This document shows positions 48,777 to 59,246 of a DNA stretch of 64,000 nucleotides, piece by piece; position 1 is the stretch's first letter, and each line of letters begins with the position of its first letter. The DNA is from Multifurca ochricompacta (lineage: Eukaryota; Basidiomycota; Agaricomycetes; Russulales; Russulaceae). The position numbers and the translations under genes are program-made. The stretch lies in the NCBI GenBank assembly GCA_022496185.1, contig WTXG01000019.1:310001-374000 (forward strand), given 5' to 3'. The notes under the pieces were generated by a model. That model searched no databases, had not been told where the DNA came from, and saw only the letters and a list, made by a program, of their open reading frames with translations.

Positions 48777-50843
48777 TCATATAATCTCGTCGACTTTGGA
48801 TCGGTGAATGCAAAAGCCCTTGAGAATAGAATCAGCCTAGCCGGCCTGGGTAGTCGCTATGGTAAACATACTGGAACCACCCATTCTTTGCAGCTGCAAC
48901 AAACACCAGCCCAATCATAGTTTCCTAACTTTGCGCCACATTTCTTGTTTGGGCAAATTATCTTCCCAGCCAGCTGCCCATCCTGTAAAAATATTCCCAT
49001 CCATTTCATCTGGATAACAGTTGCAGCCCATGACTTAATCATTCACACAAGTCAACTTACTGGTTCGACAAAATACCCGGAACATTTAGGGTTCATCAGA
49101 ATTGGCGGACTTATGCTGGCCTTGTCGGTCACCCGTGCGGCTGACTGAAGTGGCGTCATGGTTAGGCCGCCAGGGGATCGCAAAGCGGCTAGTTTGGGAT
49201 TCGCATGCAGCTGAGCCGCAAGGTCGGCGCCATGTTGAAGGGCGCCTACACCTGCGGGCGTAGTAGATAATGCAGGTGGTGGACGGGCCTTACCCGCTAT
49301 CGAGGCTGACTTTGGATCTTCTGGAATAGTTTCAGAGGTTCCAGGCGATGCAAGAGAAGGCGCAGTGTCCGCAGTAGGAACCTCACCAGGTCTGGAGGTG
49401 ATTACAGTGGCTGAGGGTGTTGTACTGAAACCTGCAGATTCATCGTCGTCACTGTCCAGTGCTGACATCGATAGGTTACTAGGAATGCCAATGGAAATCC
49501 CGGCGAGCAGACGGGATCTGAGGTCACTTCCGAATGAACTGCTACGTCGCTGTTGGGCCTGAGGGGCGGGACCCGTCAGTAGTTCGCTCTCTTGACTAGC
49601 ACCCTTGCTCTCGTCATCATCAAGTGTTGACATGGACAATGAAGCCGCCAGCCCTGTGAGACCGTTGCCCCCGTCGACGGGGGTCAAAGGAGAAGGACGG
49701 GTGGGAATCGATGTTGAGCCCAGACGGGGGCGCGGGAGCGTCAAGCTTAGCGCGCCGCCTGATGGGCGCCGGGAAGAGGACGAAGAAGGACGACGAGGGA
49801 CGGGGTCATGAGTAGACGGTCGCCTAGAGGAGACAGGCGAGAAGGCCAAAGCGGGCGTTGGTGGCCCTAATTGGCCATGGTCGAGCATGTGTTCGCGGTT
49901 CGCGAGCTCTGTGCTAAGGCGACGACCTTGAGGATATCTCTGCCAAATTTGTGAATGAAATCAAGTCTCACCGACACATCTTGCAACGAATGCGTCGCCT
50001 TGGCCCGCCAGGGGTTGCAGGGGCAGAATCAGTCGGAGTACGTGGAAACTTTGCGAACATGTCCGTTTCCGGAGCAGAACCATCGCCATCTGTGACGGAC
50101 GACTGATTTGAGAACCAATGTGGGAAAAATGAGATGGGGACATGACATTACTTAAAATGTCTTCCACGGCCCTTTCCAAATAGAACATTCGAGTGGCCTT
50201 GTCCCTTCTCGAGACTCTGTATGAAGCTTGGTAAAATATTTCAAGTTGAGCCACAAATCCTGCATTTGGGCTAGGCCAATTCAATGGCAATCAAAAAATA
50301 ATTAAGTAGAGCATACCTTATGTTGGGTCTGACCTTTCGAATGAGCTCTATGGCTGCATTAACATCCAAATTCTGAGAATACATGATATATGCTGCGGCA
50401 ATCGTGGCACTGCGACCTGTCCAACGCAAATTTCAGCCCAAGGAGCTAGTTGTATGCGCATATACTACCGACTCATTCCAGCTTGACAGTGAACGAGAAC
50501 ACCCCCTCCTTTGTCGAGCTCTGATTGAATGAAGGTTATCGAAGGAATCAGGTGCTGGAGCACATCAGTTTCTTCAACGTCGTCTAAGGGAACCTGATGC
50601 CGGAAGAAGGTCTACCATAAGCATCGTGTACCGAACTATAGATTAGTACGAGGACTCCCAAAGATAAGGTGGACCGGGCTCTACCTCATGAATAGAGAAC
50701 TTCCCCCTCATGACAGTCAGGATGCTGTGAATATTGTTCGTTCTGAGGGTGTCTGAATCTTTGGCGCTATGAAGATCTCCAATCCAGAGGCCTGGTAGGA
50801 CCTGATCCATGTGGTGGTAATCATCGTCCATGTCCATGTCCAT
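48777..50843 (-). CDS. YVH1: dual-specificity phosphatase with C-terminal zinc-binding domain (YVH1/DUSP12)
   Basis: Phosphatase whose zinc domain helps release Mrt4 during late 60S ribosome maturation in yeast. The ATG at 50843 gives 'MDMDMDDDYHHMDQVLPGLW'. The phosphatase domain continues with 'IGDLHSAKDSDTLRTNNIHS' and 'ILTVMRGK', and its active site 'VLVHCQAGMSRSATIAAAYI' (HCxxGxxR, split by an intron after Met) is complete. 'FVAQLEIFYQASYRV' closes the domain. Zinc ligands start at 'RCKMCRQRYP' and 'HMLDHG'. A Ser/Pro-rich linker of about 240 residues follows, then 'KCSGYFVEPMKWM' and 'KIICPNKKCGAKLGNYDWAG'. The zinc domain ends with 'CSCKEWVVP'. A GTATGT intron joins this to a short last exon 'GFCIHRSKVDEII' with a stop at 48777; without that intron the frame would stop at 48857. 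The phosphatase and zinc residues are all present. Confidence 0.93.
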
Positions 50844-51092
50844 GTCCGTGGCTAAGGCTATGGCAAAGGACTCGACTCGATGATCATGATGAGTGCGTAT
50901 GGCGTTCTAAGCTTATTATCCATGAGACGTCTCGTCATTCATTGATGGTGTTTGGTAAAGACAAACAATAGCTAGCTAGCTACAAAGTACATGCAAAAAA
51001 CAAAATAATGGGTTCTAGGAATACAGTTAATCTTTGAAATACAACATGTCAGGCTTGGAGCCCTCAAGGTCCAAAGCCCGTGGTATTCCGCA

Positions 51093-51750
51093 TCACTTCC
51101 GAGATGGATAATGCGTTCCCGAAGCTACGGGTGAATTGGGTGCTAAGGTAGTGGGATGCACGATTCGATATGGGTGCATCCTCGCCCCTTTGCCCAGGGC
51201 TGTCCCTGGGCGACGGATTCGTTCCAGCGCGGGACCGACCACTAATAAGGGAGCCCCTGGCTTTATACCACCTAATGCATCGGGGGATGAGATCATCCTC
51301 GGCACATTTGACGTGTTTGACGCTCCTGCCGAACATAAAACGAGTGCCGCATCGGCATTTTCGAAGGAATCAGTCAGGACAAGGCGAACAGAAGGGTCCG
51401 GAGGGTTGCCCCGATACGTTGGGAGCGGAAGGGGTAGCACCGAGTCATGTGGGGTAGAGGGAAGGGTGCCAGAGATAGAAGGGGGAGGGGGCGTTGATGA
51501 TTCGTGCGGATAAATTTCCTGACGCCTGCCTTGCCAAGGATCCTATGATTCGAGTTGATTGAGGTTAGTTGAGGTTAGAGGACATAGAAGAAGAACGAAC
51601 TGATTGATCTCTATATTTGCATAGGTCGTGAACACTAGGCGACGTCATTTTGGAGGGTACGCCATGCATCGGGAGAGCGAGAGAGCGTAGAGATGGGAGG
51701 GTGGGGCGTTCAGTAATCATGGCCAACGAAGACATGGTGTTTTTGAGCAT
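51093..51750 (-). CDS. small protein of unknown function
   Basis: Two-exon gene. The first exon starts at the ATG at 51750 ('MLKNTMSSLAMITERPTLPS') and ends at a GTTCGT donor near 51600. The second starts after a CATAG acceptor near 51545 ('DPWQGRRQEIYPHESS'), and the frame runs to a stop at 51093. The intron phase fits exactly. The middle segment looks like a compact alpha/beta domain: 'RLVLTDSFENADAALVLCSA', then 'MISSPDALGGIKPGAPLLVV' and 'GPALERIRRP...KGARMHPYRIV'. I do not recognise the family. It shares a 245-base divergent spacer with the AC19 gene. Confidence 0.62.
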
Positions 51751-51995
51751 ATGGGAACGGGTTCAATGAGACTTTTATAAACATTTTGAATATGTAGCGC
51801 TCGAGGCCGCTAATAGCTAATAGTTATTGTGCCCTGGTCGTGTCGGAGTCAGAAGGCAGAAGGCGAAGGCAAAGGAGACACGCACCGACGCACATTTTAT
51901 TGTTTCCTTTAACGTCCTTTTCTTTGTCAATCTCAAGCTGACCTTCCCAATATAATATAATATAACGATAACGACGACGACAACGACAAGACATC

Positions 51996-52750
51996 ATGTC
52001 CGAATCTCTTTCAAAAATCCGTATTGTGAGCCTAATAACACCCCGAGTCAAACCACTCACAGATAGATACCTGTTAGATGCCCGGTGCACCGTCGGATCT
52101 GTCTGCGGCAACCTATCAAATCCATAACGAGACTCACACACTCGGCAATGCACTTCGATGGATGCTCATGAAAAAGTAACTGTCATAATTCATTCATTAC
52201 AGCCAACGCAGCTCAATTGTCTGCAGTCCTAAGGTGGAATTCTGCGGGTACAGGTGAGCTTTATTGTTCTACCTTTTCCTTTTCCTTTTCCCTTCTCTTC
52301 TGGTACATCCCCTCCTGGATAACAATAAGCTTCGACATCATGAAGTCTGTGTCGCCCTCGGGTATGACTATATTCATTCACAGTGGATACTCCTTTTTTC
52401 TATTCAACTCCCCTCACACTGGCGAATGATTAACGGCAGCCCCGTCATATTCCCACGGGCGGCCTTTCTTTTGTTCTTTGTTCTTTTCGAGTCGAGGCGC
52501 TAATGAGGACACAGCGCCCCTCATCCATCTGAAAACCACATTCAGATCCGAATACAGATGTATGGTACGTCTTTCCACCCTCGCTAGTACTGCTTCTCGA
52601 CCTTTTGCACTGCTTGCAGACAACTCATCATCGTTGACCGCGCTCCTTTGCGCACTGGATGATTTGGGTGCACTGTTTGAGAGTATTGAAGACGCTTTCA
52701 AGGCGAGCCTAGAGCATGACGACATTGAAGTTTGGGACGAGAGGCGATAA
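51996..52750 (+). CDS. RPC19: RNA polymerase I and III common subunit AC19 (RPAC2)
   Basis: Small alpha-like subunit that pairs with AC40 to nucleate assembly of RNA polymerases I and III in the nucleus. I read five exons: 51996-52025, 52078-52175, 52227-52253, 52515-52564 and 52620-52750, giving 111 residues. The alpha motif is clear: 'ATYQIHNETHTLGNALRWML', then 'NPKVEFCGYSAPHPSENHIQ' and 'IRIQMYDN'. A C-terminal helix 'LTALLCALDDLGALFESIED' follows. Exon 3 is only 27 bases. The fourth exon is preceded by a 261-base intron, several times longer than the ~50-base introns elsewhere in the gene. The motif order and length fit AC19, not the larger AC40. Confidence 0.92.
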
Positions 52751-53396
52751 AGCAAGAGCGGCAGGATATCTCCGATCCAACATTTGTTGTGTGCACCCTG
52801 TTCGACTTCTGACTCTGACCGTCTACCCAGATTGTTTTCATCCTTCACCTGGCTTCTGGTAACAATAACACACTATACATGACTGCACAGAAGTGCCAAC
52901 ACAAATCTGCCCTCGTCTGCTCCATTGGGCGCCCTTTCGCATCAATCCTACAAGTGAAGGTGGGCAGACATGCCACGCAATGATACATGTAAACGAGGAA
53001 ACCCCTGCATCTAGCTGGTCATATAGCTGGCTCAGTTGAACAACGTGACAATCCACTTGGTTCTGACGGGAGGCATCCAGAACTCGGGAATGCCACTGGC
53101 CAGATAGGATTGTCCAGAGCTAGCGTTGAGCTTGCGATCTCGGTGTCGGAAGTTGCGGCGAGTTCGCCTCGTGCCACACAATGCACAGGTCCTCACAGCC
53201 TTGGGTCATATTCACGAAGAGACAGTTGGTGAGCACCCGACTTCAGTGTGCCTATTTGACCACAGGCAAGGATTAACGTTGTTCAAATCAATATTAGAGA
53301 ATGAGCTCATCCAGCCGCCCGCGGGGACACTCAAGTAACGACGGCAAGTGCATGTCCGCTTAAAAGGGTCATTTCGCTTGCCGACCGCGCCGTTCT
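52751..53396. other. spacer downstream of AC19, no gene supported
   Basis: Short frames at 52838-53056 (minus), 53126-53338 (plus) and 53212-53400 (minus) show no domain. The region may be the 3' part of a minus-strand transcript starting near 53912, but I cannot build it. Confidence 0.4.
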
Positions 53397-53912
53397 TCAT
53401 CTCATTTCCTTGACGTTTCGAGAAGCTCTAATTGGCATCGATTCCGAACTATGCAACAAAGTAGCTCTAGGCAATGTCTGCTGTACACGCACCTGTAGGC
53501 TTGCAGAACATTGTTGGTCAACGTTCCTGATACGTGATACTAGTTCATCCTCTGCTAGTGCTGCATTGGCGACGCTATTCGTATCCATGTGCATCACTAC
53601 CTGGACGACCCAATCAAAGGAATCTAACGGGCTGATTGACAATCTTTGGATATAATTCACGATCGTTTTAGGGCAATGGGAAGACACAGACGCGTGTACG
53701 ATTCCGAGAAGGGTCATGCCTGTGAGAGGACCTGCCTCGTTGGTAACTTGTCTGCAAATGACAATTCTCCTTCCGTCAGTCACCAGGTTGTATACTTTAC
53801 CTGCTTCATAATACCCTTGTGCGGTAATAATGAGCGACCACTGAAACTTTTTTGGGCAGTTCCAGCTGCCTTGTAAACGCCCACGGCGACGCTCGTTGCA
53901 GTATTGGCCATA
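53397..53912 (-). CDS. doubtful hypothetical gene
   Basis: An ATG at 53912 ('MANTATSVAVGVYKAAG') leads through about 37 codons to a GTAAAG donor. The putative 49-base intron contains a good branch point (CTGAC) and ends in TTTGCAG. The next frame depends on phase: the spliced phase gives only about 27 more residues, while the longer open frame (to 53397, 'LTGMTLLGIVHASVSSHCPK') is out of phase with exon 1. No family is recognised. This may be a small gene, a non-coding transcript or chance. Confidence 0.25.
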   Translation of the reverse strand, partial: YGQYCNERRRGRLQGSWNCPKKFQWSLIITAQGYYEAGKVYNLVTDGRRIVICRQVTNEAGPLTGMTLLGIVHASVSSHCPKTIVNYIQRLSISPLDSFDWVVQVVMHMDTNSVANAALAEDELVSRIRNVDQQCSASLQVRVQQTLPRATLLHSSESMPIRASRNVKEMR

Positions 53913-54818
53913 TCGAAGGTAAGGGGTGTGTTAGATTCGTGTTTGTGTTGAGGGGGCTTAGGTTTTTATACTCCTCGCACTCTGCAAATCCACATTTTGG
54001 TGCGGACTGAAATCTCTGTTATTCAATATGGAGTTTATTCTTCTATATTATTTATTTATTTTATTTTCTATTCCAGACCTACTCATGACATTAGCCCTTT
54101 TTTTATGCGTCGGACGTTGATGTAGTCTCTAACGAGGGAAGGGGGAGTTGTAGGGAGAGTACTAATTACTAAATACTAAATACTAAGTATACTTAATATA
54201 TTTCGCGATCGCATCGCAAGGTCACAATCATTTGACACAATTTGCCAAACGCTTTTTTATGAACAATACAGTATTTCTTTTTGTTGCTTTGTTGCTGGTT
54301 GGTAGGGTTATAGTTGTTGTGTGGCTAAGTAGTTTGTGTCGTCTGTTCTACTTGTGTGTGTGTGTATGAGAGTCGAGTCCGAGTCTGAGTCCGAGTTCGA
54401 GTCCGTGTACTAGTCCGTGTACAAGTCCATGTACAAGTCCATGTACTAGTCCGGTTTAGTGCCCGGGTGCCCGGCACGAAGTGGGTTTGGTCACCCGTGA
54501 GTTCCGTGAGTGCCAGCTCCAGCTGCTGTGCTGGTTGAACAGCGAACAGAACAACGAACAACGAACAGCGAACAGTGAACAGCGAGCGTACGGCTTCGCT
54601 TCGCCTTCATCGTTCGAGCGCTCAAGCTCAACTGAACGTCAAGAGTAACCATCATTCCAATAACCCCACACCACCTTTCAAGTATTACTTGTCTTGTCTT
54701 GTCCTGTCTTGTCTTGCCTTTACCTATCCTACTCCTACTCCTGCCCCTACCCCTTCCTCTGCTCCTGCCCTGCCCTCCACTCTCATCATCCCTATATATT
54801 TACTCTCAAGTAACAAAA
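53913..54818. other. repeat-rich spacer upstream of the second F-box gene
   Basis: AT-rich on the left (TTATTT and TACTAAATACTAAA runs at about 54045-54205). On the right is a chain of simple repeats: GT repeat at about 54353-54366, GAGTCC/GAGTCT hexamers to about 54400, the 12-base repeat at 54401-54448, GAACA-type repeats at about 54537-54588, and CTTGT/CTGTC repeats at about 54688-54716. A TATATATT lies about 25 bases before the F-box ATG. No gene is supported. Confidence 0.5.
54401..54448. repeat. 12-base tandem repeat with TGTACA-type cores
   Basis: Four units in tandem: GTCCGTGTACTA, GTCCGTGTACAA, GTCCATGTACAA and GTCCATGTACTA. It directly continues a GAGTCC/GAGTCT hexamer tract. The units differ by G/A and T/A changes in a symmetric order. 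Confidence 0.8.
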
Positions 54819-56430
54819 ATGCTCAGCCGTGTCTCTTCATTCGATGACCTTGCGACTTGGGAGGACTCTGTCTCCCACGCCATCCCTGTTATCGTTGTCG
54901 ACCCTCTTGAGGATCCGGAAGATCCCATCGACTCTACAGCCGTGTAAGTACTTGCCACCTTCTCCTTTCCAGTAGTAGCCTCAACTTCTTTCTTGCCATA
55001 GTGACACTCGACCACCACTTCCTGAGGTCATGGAGATAGAAGAGAATATGCTCTCGTTGCAGTCTCAGTTGGAAGCCCTCCAGGCTCGAAAGTTAACCTT
55101 ACTCGCGCGAAACGCGCTCATCAATCGCATCCCACCGGAGCTCCTTTCTCGTATCTTCGAACTTGGTGTCTACGAATCTAATGAACTTTTACCGGTCCTT
55201 TCGCTCGTTTCCCGCCTTTGGCGTTTAATAGCTCTTACAACACCATCAATATGGTCCTACATTCGCCTCGATAACACCTGGGGTTACTCTCGTCATACAT
55301 CCTTTCTCCGCAAGCTCAAGGTACATCTGGAGCGTTCGCAAGATTGTAAATTTCTTCTGGACATAGATTGTCGTTATTTGGACATTGCCAATGAACTTTC
55401 CCAAATTATGACAGAGCTCGAACCCCATCTCCATCGTTGCTTCTCCTTCCGAATGTCCGTTCCTGACTGGCAATGCATGGAGATTGTACGAAATATGTCG
55501 CAGAAACTAGGACCGGCCCTCGAGGATCTGTATCTTCGCTTTGACCCGTCCGAATCCGAGGAACAGATTCCATTTGTCCTCCTTTTACAACCTTGTCCGC
55601 GTTTATCGACAATCACCCTTGAGCATGCACCGCTCATCTGCATACGCACCAAGCTCCCGTCACTTCGCTGCCTTAACCTCATCCGTGAGCAGCGCTATAC
55701 GTCTTCTACACGCATAGGTCTTTCCTTCAAAGAGTTTCTTGACGTCCTTAACTCCACACCCACACTGGAAGAGCTTCGCATTCAATCTGCCCTCTTTCTC
55801 CTCGATGGCTCCGATTTTGTCTTCAGATCCTCGCCTGTTCCTCCTATTTTCCCAAATCTCAGGATGCTTTCATTCCATTATGTCGAGTCCAACAACCTCG
55901 CCCTCTTCCTTGAATCAGCACACTTTCCCGCGCTGCGGCGCCTCTCAGTACAGATGGACACTTCGAACGATGAAAACACACAATGGCTCGTACGCATGTC
56001 TACGGACAGCGCGACACGATTTCCCGTTCTCCGTCAGCTCGACCTTCGTTCGTGCAACATCGACGGTGTCGGGCTCGTCCCTTTCGTTCGTGCGTTACAC
56101 CAGCTTCCGCATCTTACGGCGCTCGGGTTATCTAGCCCACCCAGCGGTGTGCTCGGCCCGCGTCTATTCGAGGTGCTGGCTACCGCGCCGGAGACCAGCG
56201 ATACCGGGTTTAGTAGCCAATGGCTCCTTCCACAGTTGCAGGCACTCTGTGTGCAGAACTGCCGTGATATATCGGGACATGAACTATTACAGGTCGCATG
56301 GGCACGGAATTCAGGCGGCATCTCCGTTTCGCCAATCCAGTATATCAAGATTGCTCAGTGTTACGGGCTCGATCCCGAAACACATGAACAACTTTGCAGA
56401 GCCGTGACCGTCGTCCGCGTGGTACGGTAG
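54819..56430 (+). CDS. F-box protein with leucine-rich repeats
   Basis: Predicted SCF ubiquitin-ligase substrate receptor of 517 residues in two exons (54819-54943 and 55002-56430, with a GTAAGT intron). The N-terminus is acidic ('MLSRVSSFDDLATWEDS'), then a coiled segment 'LQSQLEALQARKLTLLARNA' leads into the F-box: 'INRIPPELLSRIFELGVYES', 'LPVLSLVSRLWRLIALTTPS' and 'IWSYIRLD' (about residues 85-150). The rest is irregular Leu-rich repeats such as 'FPNLRMLSFHYVESNNLALF', 'FPVLRQLDLRSCNIDGVGLV' and 'LPQLQALCVQNCRDISG'. It belongs to the expanded mushroom F-box group, as does the first gene of the window, but the two share only the general fold. A TATA-like sequence is very close to this ATG, so the true start could be the downstream Met in exon 2. 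Confidence 0.87.
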
Positions 56431-56945
56431 TACTTGCGATAAAGAAGGAAAAAGAGGCAACAAGTGGTGCGTGTGGGCTCGTGTTCAAGGTTTATGTCAC
56501 CATTCCCTCTAGCGTGTTGACTTTTTTTCCTGTTATGTATCAAATTCTGTCTCATCTTCGTGGACTCTTTTAACATCTACGAAACACATATCCATACGCT
56601 CCGCAGTATACTTGTCTTCTCAACGTGAAGATCCATGTTTGTGCCCTTTGTACCACTATGTACTCACCCATTGCGATCTTGTATCCCAGTTGCTTCTCGT
56701 CTCGTCAAAAATGTTCTTCGCTAACGCCAGCGGTCACACTCAGAAAGAAAGTATTGGAAAGCAGCAAAGCAAAGCAGCCTCAAAAAATGAATCAATAACA
56801 TTGCAAAAGACCCTTCTAGGCTATCAAATATTGTGTGAAGATAATAAGCTACAATGTTACAGTATACAAAGAGAAGTCCTACGATAACGTCGAGTGGAGA
56901 CATTGAAACCCGTCAGCCAAAACAGTGGGGAGATGGGGAATAAGT
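56431..56945. other. convergent spacer, no gene supported
   Basis: This is 3' flanking DNA of the F-box gene and of the DnaJ gene. Frames at 56612-56887 and 56721-56903 lie on opposite strands and show no domain. Confidence 0.5.
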
Positions 56946-58315
56946 TTATGCCTCGCTGGCTTCCTGCTCTCGAATTTCGCGCTCTAGGCGTTCCGCTCGG
57001 CCTGTCGCATGCGCATGAGCACAGTGGATTCGAAATCTAAGCCGGGAACGGGTAATTGGGGTGTGGTTGAAGGTGAGGAAAGAGAAGAAATGCCACGCTA
57101 TACGGAAGTGGTAAGGCGAAAAAAATGTCAGCGGGCCTTCAAGGGCTTGAAAAACTACTGAAAGGATATAATACGCACAAAGGATGGTGGGAATGACGAC
57201 AATCGTGAGCCAACGAGACTGTTTAAGACGCCAACTCCCGTAGAGGATATAGTATACGTGGCTTCGTCCTTCCTTTCGTTTACACTCTGCTCCTCTTTTA
57301 GCTTGAGCATCCGTTCCGACCAGCTCCAAACAGCAGGCTCGCACCCGCCCATCCAGCTAATCTCGAAATTCTCCAACCCACGGTCCACGCGACCAGATGC
57401 ACACACCGCGGCATGTGCATCTGTTATTGTTTTGAATGGAACGGCCGCGGTGGCGTACTTGGGTAATTTGAGTGCTGCCTTCTTTGGAGGTTTCATGGAG
57501 AGTACAATAGAGTCCTTGTCTATAGGCCCAAATGTAGCCATGAACGTGTGCAATGCATCCACATTGGTTAACTTCGGGTACATGACCAGCGGGTACTTCA
57601 GGCGGACAGTGGTGTCGTGTTCGCCTAGGAAGCGGGTGTAAACTTGCTTGCAAAAGGGGCGATGACTGTGGACACGCACCAAGTAGAGGAGGCTCAAGAT
57701 CTTCTTGTGCTTTCCTTTCTACGCGTTCTGCTTCTTGGTGCTGGCGCCGCTGTTGTGCCTGACGCTCCTCCACCATTCGTCTACCGGCATCCTGTATCTG
57801 CTCGGTTTCCTGCGCGTACCTCTGTCTTTCTGCGGCCTGCATGGACTTGGCTTTCTTTTCTTCTTTTTCTGCCGCCTCCAAGTCCTCGAGCATAGCCTTT
57901 CGCTTTCTATCGAAGTTAGCATAGCGTTGCTTGCGAGCCTCTCGTATCCGGAGCTTAGCATCCAAGGCCATCCTCCTCAGAGGGTCGAGCAAAAGCTCGT
58001 AGGCCTGTGTGAGTTCATGAAACAGACGGGCTGTAATAGAAGCCTATGAGTGGATCCGGTGTGATTGAGCCAAAAAAAAAGTAGAGATACCTGCATCTTT
58101 GAGATGGGGATTCTGAGCGCGAAGAAATAGAGATATAAGTGACGGACATAGTACTGAATGAAAGTACGATGTACTCTATCTGGATGCGTCTTGAGCGAGC
58201 GTTGTCTAAACGCCTTCTTAATATCTGCATCCGTTGCGTCTGAACTGACACCGACGACTTGATAAGCGTCCCTTTCCTCGTTGTTGTTGCCGTTGCCGTT
58301 GTCGTCGTTGTTCAT
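56946..58315 (-). CDS. DnaJ/RRM protein, DNAJC17/Cwf23 type (spliceosome-associated)
   Basis: J-domain co-chaperone associated with the spliceosome; yeast Cwc23 acts with Ntr1/Prp43 in spliceosome disassembly. The ATG at 58315 opens an Asn-rich leader ('MNNDDNGNGNNNEERD'). The J domain follows: 'AYQVVGVSSDATDADIKKAF', 'RQRSLKTHPDR' (HPD intact), then after introns 'RLFHELTQAYELLLDPLRRM'. A basic/acidic coiled coil follows ('KRKAMLEDLEAAEKEEKKAK', 'RRQHQEAERVERKAQ'). Next is an RRM-like domain with 'HDTTVRLKYPLVMYPKLTNV', 'LHTFMATFGPIDKDSIVLSM' and 'KYATAAVPFKTITDAHAAV'. The end reads 'AERLEREIREQEASEA' (stop at 56946). The J, coiled-coil and RRM order is specific to DNAJC17 and Cwf23. About five introns are needed. 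It is divergent from SmD1. Confidence 0.9.
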
Positions 58316-58555
58316 GGTTAACGACCCAGGCTCGGCTAACTCTGTTCGGTTTTATGTCATTTATTTATTTATTTATTTATTTTAGATTATTTCCCCACTT
58401 TGCCTATCTTTGCCTTTGCCATTCCCTTTGCCTGAGGCCTTGCCTTTAACTCGCTCGTCCGTACTCGACATTGACATCGACAACGACAGCGACAACCGAC
58501 TCACTTTCCGTCACTTTGGTTTCTTGCTTGTGATTTAACTTTTACTTTTAAAAAC

Positions 58556-59063
58556 ATGAAGCTTATTCGGTAAGTAATTCATCATTTATGAACCGCGAGT
58601 GCTCCATTTCCATCATCTTCATGCCCACCTCGCCGATTGACGTTTAAACTCTAGATTTTTGATGAAATTGAATAATGAGACTGTAACCATCGAACTCAAA
58701 AACGGATCGGTGGTGCACGGAACAATCACGGGTGCGTAGCTCGTCTATTCGCATACCACCACCTTATCCACACATTTGGGATTTCTAGGTGTCGATATGC
58801 AGATGAACACGCACTTAAAAACTGTCAAGATGACAACGCGGAACCGTGAACCCGTTTCCCTAGACTCCTTGTCCATTCGCGGCAACAATATCCGCTACTT
58901 TGTTCTCCCCGACTCACTCCCACTCGATACGCTCCTTGTCGATGATGCCCCCAAGCCGAAGAATCGCAAAAAGGATGATGCTCGCGGTCGGGGACGCGGC
59001 CGCGGCACCGATCGTGGTGTTCGGGGACGTGGACGTGGGCGGGGGCGGGGACGGGGTTTTTGA
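58556..59063 (+). CDS. SMD1: small nuclear ribonucleoprotein SmD1
   Basis: Core Sm-ring protein of the U1, U2, U4 and U5 snRNPs. Three exons: 58556-58569, 58655-58731 and 58789-59063, giving 121 residues. Sm motif 1 is '[20 protein letters not shown]' with '[16 protein letters not shown]', and Sm motif 2 is '[20 protein letters not shown]'. The tail is an RG repeat ('[12 protein letters not shown]'), the usual target of symmetric arginine methylation and SMN-type binding. The 14-base first exon ends inside the Arg codon of MKLIR. All residues expected for SmD1 appear, including 'IRGNNIRY'. Confidence 0.96.
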
Positions 59064-59246
59064 TTTCGTTTGTCGGATGCTTCAAGATGTGTTGCCCGTG
59101 TCCGGGAATGATTTTAGTACGCCACCGATCGTTCACGCTCAAATTGTCTGGTCATACGTCGATCAATATTGTATCATTCTTTCTTGTCGTGTCCTCGCGA
59201 TCTCAATTTTACATGAAGCATATCGAGAATTTTACAAAGGTAGTAG

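Noticed and set aside
48857..48862. Ending YVH1 at the stop at 48857
   Set aside because: A GTATGT intron immediately upstream joins to GFCIHRSKVDEII, the expected YVH1 C-terminus.
53397..53912. Mating-pheromone precursor gene
   Set aside because: The spliced product is short enough, but it has no C-terminal CAAX box and no pheromone-receptor gene lies nearby.
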